Origin: Nitrosomonas sp.
Lineage (GTDB): Bacteria > Pseudomonadota > Gammaproteobacteria > Burkholderiales > Nitrosomonadaceae
Length of the DNA: 35,748 bases
Direction: 5' to 3'
Assembly: GCA_020446045.1 (NCBI GenBank)
Contig: JAGRFM010000079.1
Location: 1 to 35,748, forward strand
The translations under genes and the position numbers were made by a program. This document shows, in pieces, positions 1 through 6,616 of the stretch (positions are counted from its first letter, which is position 1; every line of letters begins with the position of its first letter). Below the pieces are notes generated by a model. It worked only from the letters and a program-made list of their open reading frames with translations. It did not search any database and was not told where the DNA came from.

Positions 1-182
1 ACACGACAGCGCCGCAATTGCTCATAAAGTGTGCGTTCCCAATCTGCACCACCCTTGATACCAGTCTGAACGTCATCATCAAGAAAAACATAGTGATTGC
101 GTTTCTCTGCTTCCAACCAGGCTTTAAGTTGTTGGGCGGCGGCTTTGTCTTTTGTGTTGTGACTGAGGAAAATGGAAGCCAT
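1..182 (-). CDS. TIR-domain protein, N-terminal fragment cut by the window edge
   Basis: Reading leftward from an ATG at 182 gives 60 codons with no stop before the window ends. The protein opens MASIFLSHNTKDKAAA, the first strand and loop typical of bacterial TIR domains. It continues with YVFLDDDVQTGIKGGADWE and LYEQLRRCR, matching the family pattern of an FLD strand, an I..G..WE stretch and a helix ending in RC. The catalytic glutamate region lies outside the window. In bacteria such N-terminal TIR domains are often NADases or sensors fused to NTPase (nSTAND), WD40 or TPR parts, many in antiphage systems. The fusion partner cannot be seen here. The neighbouring toxin-antitoxin genes fit a defence or accessory setting. 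The TIR call is quite sure; the role is inference. Confidence 0.75.
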   Translation of the reverse strand, partial: MASIFLSHNTKDKAAAQQLKAWLEAEKRNHYVFLDDDVQTGIKGGADWERTLYEQLRRCR

Positions 183-300
183 TGAAAACTCTTATCTACA
201 CTACTGTTAAATTCTTATTGAATGAAGGGATGATACAACGACAACCGAATCGGGACAAATGCAAAGCAATGGTCAATGATTGCTACTGATTTTTGTATTT

Positions 301-315
301 ACAATGCTGCATTGT
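301..315. promoter_or_regulatory. Perfect palindrome beside the vapBC promoter, likely operator
   Basis: ACAATGC-T-GCATTGT is a perfect inverted repeat of seven bases per arm around one central base. It ends five bases before the -35 box of the promoter for the toxin-antitoxin pair. VapB-type antitoxins bind palindromes at their own promoters, so autoregulation is the simplest reading. Binding is inferred from position and symmetry only. Confidence 0.5.
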
Positions 316-319
316 GGAA

Positions 320-348
320 TTGACAAATATCCGTTGAATCATTACAGT
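320..348 (+). promoter_or_regulatory. Sigma70-type promoter of the vapBC pair
   Basis: A perfect TTGACA (320-325) is followed after 17 bases by TACAGT (343-348, four of six consensus bases). The predicted start of transcription near 355 leaves a leader of about 28 bases before the ATG at 383. Confidence 0.5.
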
Positions 349-382
349 TCTTACAATATTCTTACTTTTAAAGTTTTTAGCC

Positions 383-637
383 ATGCAAACCACCCGATTA
401 TCAAGCAAGGGGCAAGTCATTATTCCAAAGCCACTCAGAACTGCACATCATTGGGAAGCCGGACAGGAACTTATTGTTATTGATACGGGCGATGGCATTT
501 TGCTAAAACCGAAAACGCCTTTTCCCGAGTCTACGCTTAAAGATGTCGCAGCTTGCTTACGCTATACCGGCAAAGCAAAAACCATAGCCGAAATGGATGA
601 AGCGATTAAGAAAGGCATTGCAGCTCAAAAAAAATGA
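383..637 (+). CDS. vapB: AbrB/MazE-fold antitoxin (VapB type)
   Basis: This 84-residue protein has the swapped-hairpin AbrB/SpoVT DNA-binding fold at its N-terminus: MQTTRLSSKGQVIIPKPLR is the classic S.KGQV.IPK.LR signature. A strand pair with GDGILLKP follows at about residues 37-44. The rest (about 50-84) is a charged, probably disordered tail that in this family wraps around the toxin's active site. Its last four bases overlap the PIN toxin start (ATGA), so the two are translationally coupled. It would neutralise the toxin and repress the shared promoter through the palindrome at 301-315. No strong Shine-Dalgarno sequence is visible, but the conserved motif starts right at this ATG. Confidence 0.85.
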   Translation: MQTTRLSSKGQVIIPKPLRTAHHWEAGQELIVIDTGDGILLKPKTPFPESTLKDVAACLRYTGKAKTIAEMDEAIKKGIAAQKK

Positions 638-1026
638 TTGCCGTTGACACCAATGTCATTATCCGTTTACTGACACGTGATGACGAACAACAATATCAAA
701 AATCGTTGTCCGTTTTTAGTGGACAGGAAGTTTTTATTGCGGATACCGTTATCCTGGAAGTTGAATGGGTATTGAGATTTTCATATGAGTTTACATCGAA
801 TGAAATATCTCATGCGCTCAGGAAATTATTGGGTTTGAAAAATATTCATGTATCTAATCCGGTTGTTAGTGCCCAGGCGATCGATTGGTTTGAGAAGGGA
901 TTGGATTTTTCAGATGCATTACACTTGGCCCAATGCCAGCAGTTTGAGAAATTTTATACCTTTGACAAACAGTTGATCTTAAAAGCTAACAAACTAACCG
1001 AATGTACGGTGATGATGCCTTGTTGA
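634..1026 (+). CDS. vapC: PIN-domain ribonuclease toxin (VapC type)
   Basis: The 130-residue protein is one full-length PIN domain. Acidic metal-binding residues are in place: D5 in AVDTNVIIR, E42 in VILEVEWVL, D94 in LDFSDALHLA and D111 in TFDKQL. PIN toxins use Mg2+ or Mn2+ to cut RNA, often initiator tRNA or 23S rRNA; the target here cannot be read from sequence. The gene overlaps its antitoxin by four bases and appears intact, with length normal for the family (about 125-140 residues). No terminator is evident downstream. Confidence 0.88.
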   Translation: MIAVDTNVIIRLLTRDDEQQYQKSLSVFSGQEVFIADTVILEVEWVLRFSYEFTSNEISHALRKLLGLKNIHVSNPVVSAQAIDWFEKGLDFSDALHLAQCQQFEKFYTFDKQLILKANKLTECTVMMPC

Positions 1027-1102
1027 AGGTCGTGAAGGTCTGGAAAGTTCAATCTGTTTATTTATTATTTTCTTGATAATGTAAGGTACGATATCCATTG
1101 GG

Positions 1103-1159
1103 GCATTGCGCCATGTTCCACCGCAACGGTGCAATGCGCTTCGCTTATTGGCACCCTAC
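1103..1159. repeat. REP-like palindromic repeat, copy A
   Basis: GCATTGCGCC (1103-1112) and GGTGCAATGC (1128-1137) pair as a ten-base stem with one G-T wobble and a 15-base loop. The stretch from 1128 to 1159 starts with GGTG, has GCGCTTCGCTTAT in the middle and ends CACCCTAC. The same plan recurs at 35182-35211. Short imperfect palindromes of this kind are common intergenic REP-type repeats in Proteobacteria. The 293-base gap from 1027 to 1319 otherwise shows no gene or clear terminator. Confidence 0.5.
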
Positions 1160-1319
1160 AGAAAACGGAATCTGTAAAACGGGGTTCATGCATTGTACTG
1201 GGCAGAGCCTTCCGAATTCACCGGTGCGCCTACCTCGAGTTACTTTTCTGATTATTTGATTGACAACGTTTATCGATGAAGATATCGTAAATCCTTTGTT
1301 TTATCGATTTGGGGTTGTC

Positions 1320-1526
1320 ATGCTTTCGGTAACAGTTTCTCCAAAATTTCAAGTGGTCATACCTAAAGAAGTGCGTGATTCAATGGGAATTGAGTCTGGA
1401 CAGAAAATTCAAATGTTGATGTATCGCAATCGAATTGAGCTGATTCCAATCAAGCCTATGAAAAAAATGAAGGGCTCGCTGAAAGGGATTGATACGGATG
1501 TAGTAAGAGACGAAGACAGCGTATGA
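1320..1526 (+). CDS. AbrB-family antitoxin of a broken second toxin-antitoxin pair
   Basis: This 68-residue protein begins MLSVTVSPKFQVVIPKEVR, again the S.KFQV.IPK.VR signature of AbrB/VapB antitoxins, followed by GIESGQKIQMLMYRNRIELIPI. I start it at the ATG at 1320, preceded by GGGG about six bases upstream. An in-frame TTG at 1260 would add 20 residues unlike the family. The last bases overlap a second PIN-toxin start (ATGA at 1523-1526), the usual coupling. Because that partner is truncated, this antitoxin may be an orphan or may cross-talk with another toxin. The frame itself looks intact. Confidence 0.75.
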   Translation: MLSVTVSPKFQVVIPKEVRDSMGIESGQKIQMLMYRNRIELIPIKPMKKMKGSLKGIDTDVVRDEDSV

Positions 1527-1633
1527 ATGTAGTAGATTCTTCCGCGTGGCTTTCTTATTTTGCAGGTGATGCAAATGCTGATAAATTCTCAAAGCCCATT
1601 GAAGAAGGTGTTCATAATTCTGTGTCAACCTAA
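1523..1633 (+). pseudogene. Truncated PIN-domain toxin (VapC remnant)
   Basis: A 36-codon frame starting in the ATGA overlap with the antitoxin reads MNVVDSSAWLSYFAGDANAD and then KFSKPIEE. This is the first strand and helix of a VapC PIN domain, with D5 as the first catalytic acid. Similarity seems to stop near residue 28 and a stop codon follows at 1631-1633, so the other catalytic acids are gone. The break coincides with TGTGTCAACCTAAAACTGAT (1619-1640 region), which is reminiscent of the ends of IS21-family elements. That suggests, weakly, that insertion and loss removed the rest of the toxin. The remnant cannot be an active nuclease. Confidence 0.7.
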
Positions 1634-1686
1634 AACTGATCACCGCTCTATGGTAAGTTAAAAAAATTGGCGCGTGTAAACGTAGT

Positions 1687-2403
1687 CTATGCATTGAAAA
1701 ATTTAACCACCCAGCGCGCAAACAACTGATCATCAAGCGGCGTTGTCAGCGAGGTTTTTCCCTGCGCGAGCCGTTCTTCGGGAATGATGTTGCGGCGCAC
1801 GTCCATCAACGTGGACGAATAGTCTTTCCTGAATTCCGGATGCCCCTGGACGCTCAGGAAATGATCGCCATACGCGAGCATGTAATACGGACAGAAGGCG
1901 CCGCCCGCCAGAACATCGATATTCACATGCTGCGGCAATGAAACAACTTGATCCTGATGACTTGCGATCAGGTTAAGATCGGGTTTAGTGGATTCCATCC
2001 AGGATTTTGCGTTTGCTGCCTGGTATATCTGATTCTCTGTGACCCCAATCCCCCAGCCTTTGTCTGATTTTCTGACTTTACCACCGAGCGCCTGGATCAT
2101 GATCTGATGACCGAAGCAAATACCGAAATACTTTTTCTTCGCCTGATCCAGTTCGCGAATGAAATCTTCCAACCGGGCAATCCACGGCAAATCCTCGTAG
2201 ACACTGTGGCGGCTGCCGGTGGAGATATACGCGTCACACTCGTCCAGATGCTCTGGGTATTCAAGCGCCTGCACATCATATAGTTTGAATTGAAAGTCCG
2301 GCGCGACATTGGCGAATAATGACATAATCATCTGCGGATAATCGCCGAATTTGGATTGGAGTTCTTCGCGCACATGATCGCATTGCAGGATACCGATTTT
2401 CAT
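1687..2403 (-). CDS. Class I glutamine amidotransferase / gamma-glutamyl hydrolase-like protein
   Basis: The 238 residues form a single class I amidotransferase domain. The nucleophile C96 sits in FGICFGHQ and the rest of the triad is H188 and E190 in SVQGHPEF. No synthetase domain is attached, so it is not GuaA or CarA itself. Such stand-alone domains either transfer amide nitrogen to a partner or hydrolyse gamma-glutamyl bonds. It is the last gene of a minus-strand set with a gamma-glutamyl ligase, an aldehyde dehydrogenase and an alcohol dehydrogenase, 24 bases after the latter. That context suggests it removes the glutamyl group from the oxidised product, as PuuD does in putrescine breakdown, although this fold differs from PuuD's C26 family. 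The hydrolase role is inference; the family is clear. Confidence 0.82.
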   Translation of the reverse strand: MKIGILQCDHVREELQSKFGDYPQMIMSLFANVAPDFQFKLYDVQALEYPEHLDECDAYISTGSRHSVYEDLPWIARLEDFIRELDQAKKKYFGICFGHQIMIQALGGKVRKSDKGWGIGVTENQIYQAANAKSWMESTKPDLNLIASHQDQVVSLPQHVNIDVLAGGAFCPYYMLAYGDHFLSVQGHPEFRKDYSSTLMDVRRNIIPEERLAQGKTSLTTPLDDQLFARWVVKFFNA

Positions 2404-2427
2404 ACTGTTTTGTCTGGTGTAATCCGG

Positions 2428-3600
2428 TTAAATTTTTCCATTGACCGCTTCGACAAAGATTTCTGAGTATCGTTCTGCGGTAAACGCTATGGGGTTGCCG
2501 CCCGTAGACGGATCAGCAACAGACATTGCTCCAATACGCTGCGCCTGTGCCGTATCAATGCCGATTGCCGACAAACTGTGAGGGATCTCAAGTTGGCTAC
2601 GCAGTTGCAGTACCCAGCTCAGGAATCCATCAAACGATGTGTCATCAAGTGACAAAAAACGGCTCAACCATACAATACGGTTTTCTATTGCTACTCGGTT
2701 GGCTTTGAAAATATACGGCATCAGAATCGCATTGAGCAGGCCGTGATGCGCATCGTAAACCGCACCGAGCGAATGCGCGATGGCGTGCATGCCGCCCAGC
2801 CCTTTTTGAAATGCGGTTGCCCCCATCAATGAAGCAGTCAACATTTGCGTGCGGGCTTCAATATCTCGTCCGTTTGCAAATGCGCGCGGCAAATAGTCTT
2901 TCACGAGACGAATGCCTTCCATTGCAATGCCGTCGGCCATCGGGTGATAAAACGGCGCGCAATACGCTTCCAGATTATGCGACAGTGCATCCATGCCGGT
3001 TGCGGCAGTAATTTTGGCAGGCAGCGATACCGTCAGTTCCGGGTCGAGAATCACGCGCACAGGCATCATGTTCGGATGAAAAATGATCTTTTTAACTTGC
3101 TGTTCGGTATCGGTAATCACCGAAGCGCGGCCAACTTCGGAACCCGTTCCGGCGGTGGTGGGAACGGCGATGATTGCCGCCATACCCGCTTCGTTCACGC
3201 GTTGCCAGTTATCGCCACGGTCTTCAAAATCCCATAATGGACGATTCTGCCCGACCATCAACGCCACCGCCTTGCCCGCATCCAACGCAGAGCCGCCACC
3301 CAAAGCAATCACGCCGTCATGGTTGCCTGCGCGATACGCAGCCACACCATCACTGACATTCTGACCGGTAGGATTGCCCTGAATAGTGCTGAACACATCG
3401 CAATGCAATCCGGCTACTTTGCAGTGATCGATAACAGCCTGAATCATTGGCAACACCGCCAGGCCCGGATCGGTAATCAGCAGTGGCGCATTCATGTTCA
3501 GTTGTTTGCAGGCTTCGGGCAATTCCCGAATACGGCCTTTGCCGACACGGATAGCAGTGGGATAATTCCAGTTAGCTGCTAGATTCGATATTTCAGTCAT
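2428..3600 (-). CDS. Iron-containing (type III) alcohol dehydrogenase
   Basis: The 390-residue protein is a full-length Fe-ADH. The NAD-binding motif is ALGGGSALDAGKA at about residues 99-111. Predicted metal ligands are D204 and H208 (GMDALSHNLEAY), H272 (GGMHAIAHSLG) and H286 (AHHGLLN), with H276 as the likely proton relay. I use the ATG at 3600 with GAGAAAG upstream; a longer frame to 3786 would run into the aldehyde dehydrogenase and adds residues unlike the family. It lies 10 bases after the aldehyde dehydrogenase. It probably oxidises an alcohol to an aldehyde, or the reverse, with NAD(P). Paired with the gamma-glutamyl ligase it may act on a gamma-glutamylated amino alcohol. The substrate is unknown. 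Confidence 0.87.
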   Translation of the reverse strand: MTEISNLAANWNYPTAIRVGKGRIRELPEACKQLNMNAPLLITDPGLAVLPMIQAVIDHCKVAGLHCDVFSTIQGNPTGQNVSDGVAAYRAGNHDGVIALGGGSALDAGKAVALMVGQNRPLWDFEDRGDNWQRVNEAGMAAIIAVPTTAGTGSEVGRASVITDTEQQVKKIIFHPNMMPVRVILDPELTVSLPAKITAATGMDALSHNLEAYCAPFYHPMADGIAMEGIRLVKDYLPRAFANGRDIEARTQMLTASLMGATAFQKGLGGMHAIAHSLGAVYDAHHGLLNAILMPYIFKANRVAIENRIVWLSRFLSLDDTSFDGFLSWVLQLRSQLEIPHSLSAIGIDTAQAQRIGAMSVADPSTGGNPIAFTAERYSEIFVEAVNGKI

Positions 3601-3610
3601 TACAACTTTC

Positions 3611-5002
3611 TCACGGTACGATTCGGATATGGTAGGATTTTGGACGGGTAAACGCGTTAAAACCCAGTTTCGATAGCGTGCAGCCGCGCCCGGTATTTTT
3701 AACGCCCGTCCACGCCAGTTCGGGGTCGAGGTAATCGCAGCGGTTGACGAAAAATGTGCCGGTTTCGATCTGATTCCCCAAGGCAACTGCTGTTTCGATA
3801 TCCTGAGAAAAAATCGAAGCCGTCAGACCGTATTCGCTGTCGTTCATCCATTTCACGGCTTCTTCATCACTTGCTACTTTCATAATCCCGACTACCGGAC
3901 CGAAACTCTCCTCAGTCATCACGCGCATGCTGTGATCAACTTCCGTGAGCACCTGAGGCGACATATACGGCGTACCTTCCTCATCCAGTGCAAAATCTGC
4001 CGGATCGATGTGCGCCACTGCGCCTTGCGAAACGGCCTCGCTGATTTGCTTGCGAACAAAATCCGCCGCTTGGGTATTGACCAATGGCCCAAGTGTAGTT
4101 TCAGGATCGTCCGACCTCCCGAGCCGGTATTGTTTGGTCAGCGCGACGAATCGTTCGACAAATTCATCGTAAACCGCTTCATGCACATAAATGCGTTCAA
4201 CAGCGCAACACGATTGCCCGGAATTGAAGAACGCGCCATCGACGGTATTCTCCACCGCGTCATCCAGATTCGCATCGGCACGGATATAGCTCGGGTCTTT
4301 GCCGCCCAGTTCCAGCCCGATGCCGATAAAACGACCGGCGGCAAGCTGTTCGATTCTTGCGCCAACTGAAACCGAACCGGTAAACGCGATGAAATTGATC
4401 TGCCCCGATTGAATCACCGCTTCGGCTGCTTCATGTGACAAATGCAGATATTGCAAAACGCCTTCAGGCAATCCGGCCTGTTGGAAGACTTCCACGATTC
4501 GCTCGGCGCACAGCGGCGTTTGCGCGGCATGTTTGAGCAATACCGTGTTGCCCGCCAACAATGCCGGAATGATCGAATTGATTGGCGTATGCAGCGGATA
4601 ATTCCACGGCGCGATGACCAATACCACGCCGACAGGCGCGCGATTGATATAGCGGATAAAACCGGGTTTGTCGCCGACCTGAACCGGCGCCAGCGCATCA
4701 TCGGCAATTGAAATCATGTAGCGCGCGCGGTCGGCGAAACTGCGGGCTTCGTTTGCAGCGTAACGGACCGGGCGGCCCATCTGCCAGCACAACTCCTCGG
4801 CAATTGCCGCTTTATTGGCAACAAACGCTTCAACCGCACGGCTGCAAATTGCCTTGCGTTCGGACAACGGCGTATTGCGCCAGTCTGCCTGTGCCTGACT
4901 GGCTTTGGCCAACGCGGCCTGGATCTGTTCATTGTCAGCCAGCGGACGTTCCACATAAACAGAACCGTCTATCGGGCTGATTGTTTTTTGCATAGCTGTC
5001 AT
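3611..5002 (-). CDS. NAD(P)-dependent aldehyde dehydrogenase
   Basis: About 463 residues form a complete aldehyde dehydrogenase. Catalytic features (numbered from this start) are N134 in APWNYP, the general base E231 in GLELGGK and the nucleophile C265 in FFNSGQSCCA. TGSVSVG and MTEESFGPVVGI are further family blocks. Starts at 5017 (GTG), 5002 (ATG) and 4993 (ATG) are possible; I chose 5002, with AAAAG upstream. It follows the glutamine-synthetase-like gene by about 25 bases. It would oxidise the aldehyde made by the neighbouring alcohol dehydrogenase to an acid, comparable to PuuC acting on a gamma-glutamyl aldehyde. The specific substrate is inferred from context only. Confidence 0.88.
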   Translation of the reverse strand: MTAMQKTISPIDGSVYVERPLADNEQIQAALAKASQAQADWRNTPLSERKAICSRAVEAFVANKAAIAEELCWQMGRPVRYAANEARSFADRARYMISIADDALAPVQVGDKPGFIRYINRAPVGVVLVIAPWNYPLHTPINSIIPALLAGNTVLLKHAAQTPLCAERIVEVFQQAGLPEGVLQYLHLSHEAAEAVIQSGQINFIAFTGSVSVGARIEQLAAGRFIGIGLELGGKDPSYIRADANLDDAVENTVDGAFFNSGQSCCAVERIYVHEAVYDEFVERFVALTKQYRLGRSDDPETTLGPLVNTQAADFVRKQISEAVSQGAVAHIDPADFALDEEGTPYMSPQVLTEVDHSMRVMTEESFGPVVGIMKVASDEEAVKWMNDSEYGLTASIFSQDIETAVALGNQIETGTFFVNRCDYLDPELAWTGVKNTGRGCTLSKLGFNAFTRPKSYHIRIVP

Positions 5003-5026
5003 TACTGTACTTTTCACAAGAAACGA

Positions 5027-6400
5027 TTAGATAATTTCAAAATACCGTTCCATTTCCCACTCGGTGATATGCTTGCGGAACTGGCGTTCTTCCCATTCGC
5101 GCGTGGCGACAAAATGATCGACAAACGCATCGCCAAACAGCTCGCGCGCAGCTTCGGAATGTTTTAACCGTTGTGCTGCATCCCACAGTGTTACCGGCAA
5201 AGCCAAATGCGCAGGTGTTTGGTAATCATAGGCATTACCTTTGATGAATGGCTCCGGCTCCCATTCATAGGCGATACCATAAAGACCGGACGCCAGTGCT
5301 GCGGCTAGCGTGAGATAAGGATTGCCGTCAGCCGCACCCACGCGGTATTCAATGCGTTGCGATTTGTCGCTGCCGGGAATCACGCGCAAGGCCGTAGTGC
5401 GGTTTTCAACCCCGCAAGTGGCACCAGTCGGAGCCCATGCACCCGGAATCAGCCGTGTGTAGCTGTTAATCGTCGGAGCAATCATACAAAGCAACTCGGG
5501 CATCAAACGTTGCTGCCCGGCGAGAAAATGGCGTTGCGTTTTGCTCATGTTGTATTCCTGTGCAGGATCGTAAAACGCGGAACGGCCATCACTGCGGTTA
5601 CGCAGCGATAAATGAATATGCCCGCTCTGGCCGGGATAATCCAGCGACCATTTGGCCATGAACGTGGCCATCAGGTTGTTGCGCTGCGCCAGCACTTTCA
5701 TGAAGGTTTTGAACAGTGCGCCTTTGTCCGCCGCCTGTTCGGCATGATCGACCGCAATCGCCGCTTCCAAAACACCTGGCCCGGTTTCGTCATGCAGTCC
5801 CTCGATCGGAAAATCCATCGCTTCACTCAACCGCAGAATCTGGTCAAACAAATCGGCATGCACCGAATTGCGCAGCACCGAATAACCAAACCAGCCCTGC
5901 GTCATCGATTGCAGGTTTCTGAAGTTTTTCTCGCGCACGCTCTCGGGTGTTTCGTTGAACATGAAAAACTCATATTCCAATGCGGCAAACGCATCGAAAC
6001 TCATATCCTGCGCTCTGTCAATCACCCGCTTGAGCACATTACGCGGGCAGATTTGTGCCGCTGCTGCGTCAAATTCGCAAATAAACAGCAGCATGTTGTC
6101 TTCAAACGAAATGTCGCGGCAGCTCTCGACAACCACGCGCACCGGTGCATCCGGATAACCGGTATGCCAACCGGTAAAGGCGGTATTGTCATAGAGCTGA
6201 TCTTTCGAATCCCAACCGAGCACCACGTCGCAAAAAGCTAGCCCATTATCGAGCGCCGACAGAAACTTTTCCCGGCTTAAATACTTGCCGCGCATCACAC
6301 CATCGATATCGAAAATGCCGATTTTGACATGCGTCAGATTGCGCTCATTGACGATCTGCTGGGCATCTTCTATCGTTTTGACTGCTCTGGGATCTAACAT
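5027..6400 (-). CDS. Glutamine-synthetase-family gamma-glutamyl-amine ligase (PuuA/GlnA-like)
   Basis: The 457-residue protein has the GS beta-grasp at its N-terminus (IGIFDIDGVMRGKYLSREKF) and the catalytic ATP-grasp-like domain after it. YPGQSGHIHLSL, GVENRTTALRV and RIEYRVGAADGNPYL are recognisable GS blocks; the last holds the substrate-binding arginines. The N-terminal DIDGVMRGK pattern is typical of GS-like enzymes that glutamylate amines (PuuA, SpuI, IpuC, GlnA4) rather than ammonia. The ATG at 6400 has GAGGTG six bases upstream, better than the ATG at 6418. It is the first gene of the operon and would ligate glutamate to an amine or amino alcohol using ATP. The exact amine is unknown. 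Confidence 0.85.
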   Translation of the reverse strand: MLDPRAVKTIEDAQQIVNERNLTHVKIGIFDIDGVMRGKYLSREKFLSALDNGLAFCDVVLGWDSKDQLYDNTAFTGWHTGYPDAPVRVVVESCRDISFEDNMLLFICEFDAAAAQICPRNVLKRVIDRAQDMSFDAFAALEYEFFMFNETPESVREKNFRNLQSMTQGWFGYSVLRNSVHADLFDQILRLSEAMDFPIEGLHDETGPGVLEAAIAVDHAEQAADKGALFKTFMKVLAQRNNLMATFMAKWSLDYPGQSGHIHLSLRNRSDGRSAFYDPAQEYNMSKTQRHFLAGQQRLMPELLCMIAPTINSYTRLIPGAWAPTGATCGVENRTTALRVIPGSDKSQRIEYRVGAADGNPYLTLAAALASGLYGIAYEWEPEPFIKGNAYDYQTPAHLALPVTLWDAAQRLKHSEAARELFGDAFVDHFVATREWEERQFRKHITEWEMERYFEII

Positions 6401-6435
6401 GGTGACACCTCGTATCATTACATGATGTTATGGCA

Positions 6436-6463
6436 ATTATAAGCTGCTAAGCATTCTTGTTAA
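6436..6463 (-). promoter_or_regulatory. Sigma70-type promoter of the gamma-glutamylation operon
   Basis: On the minus strand TTAACA (6463-6458, five of six consensus bases) is followed after 16 bases by a perfect TATAAT (6441-6436). Transcription would start near 6429 and give a leader of about 30 bases before the ATG at 6400. No clear operator is seen nearby. Confidence 0.6.
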
Positions 6464-6616
6464 CCCGGATATAGCATTAAATAAGGAGGTAATTCTAATA
6501 CGACACTTTCAGCACGTGCGGTGAAACTGACAACACTACATTAAGAAACAAACGAAAAGACAAACAGTTCGATAGCGGCACATTGAATAACCGGCGTATT
6601 CATAAAACCAGGTTTT

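Noticed and set aside
280-483. Open frame on the plus strand overlapping vapB
   Set aside because: It covers the vapBC promoter and the vapB start in another frame and has no protein-family features.
1380-1736. 118-residue open frame on the minus strand
   Set aside because: It is antisense to the second antitoxin and runs into the end of the amidotransferase gene; it shows no family features.
3601-3786. Longer N-terminus for the alcohol dehydrogenase
   Set aside because: The extra 62 residues overlap the aldehyde dehydrogenase gene and are unlike the family; the ATG at 3600 has a good ribosome site.
6481-6491. AAGGAGGT on the plus strand
   Set aside because: A perfect Shine-Dalgarno sequence, but no start codon with an open frame of useful length follows it.
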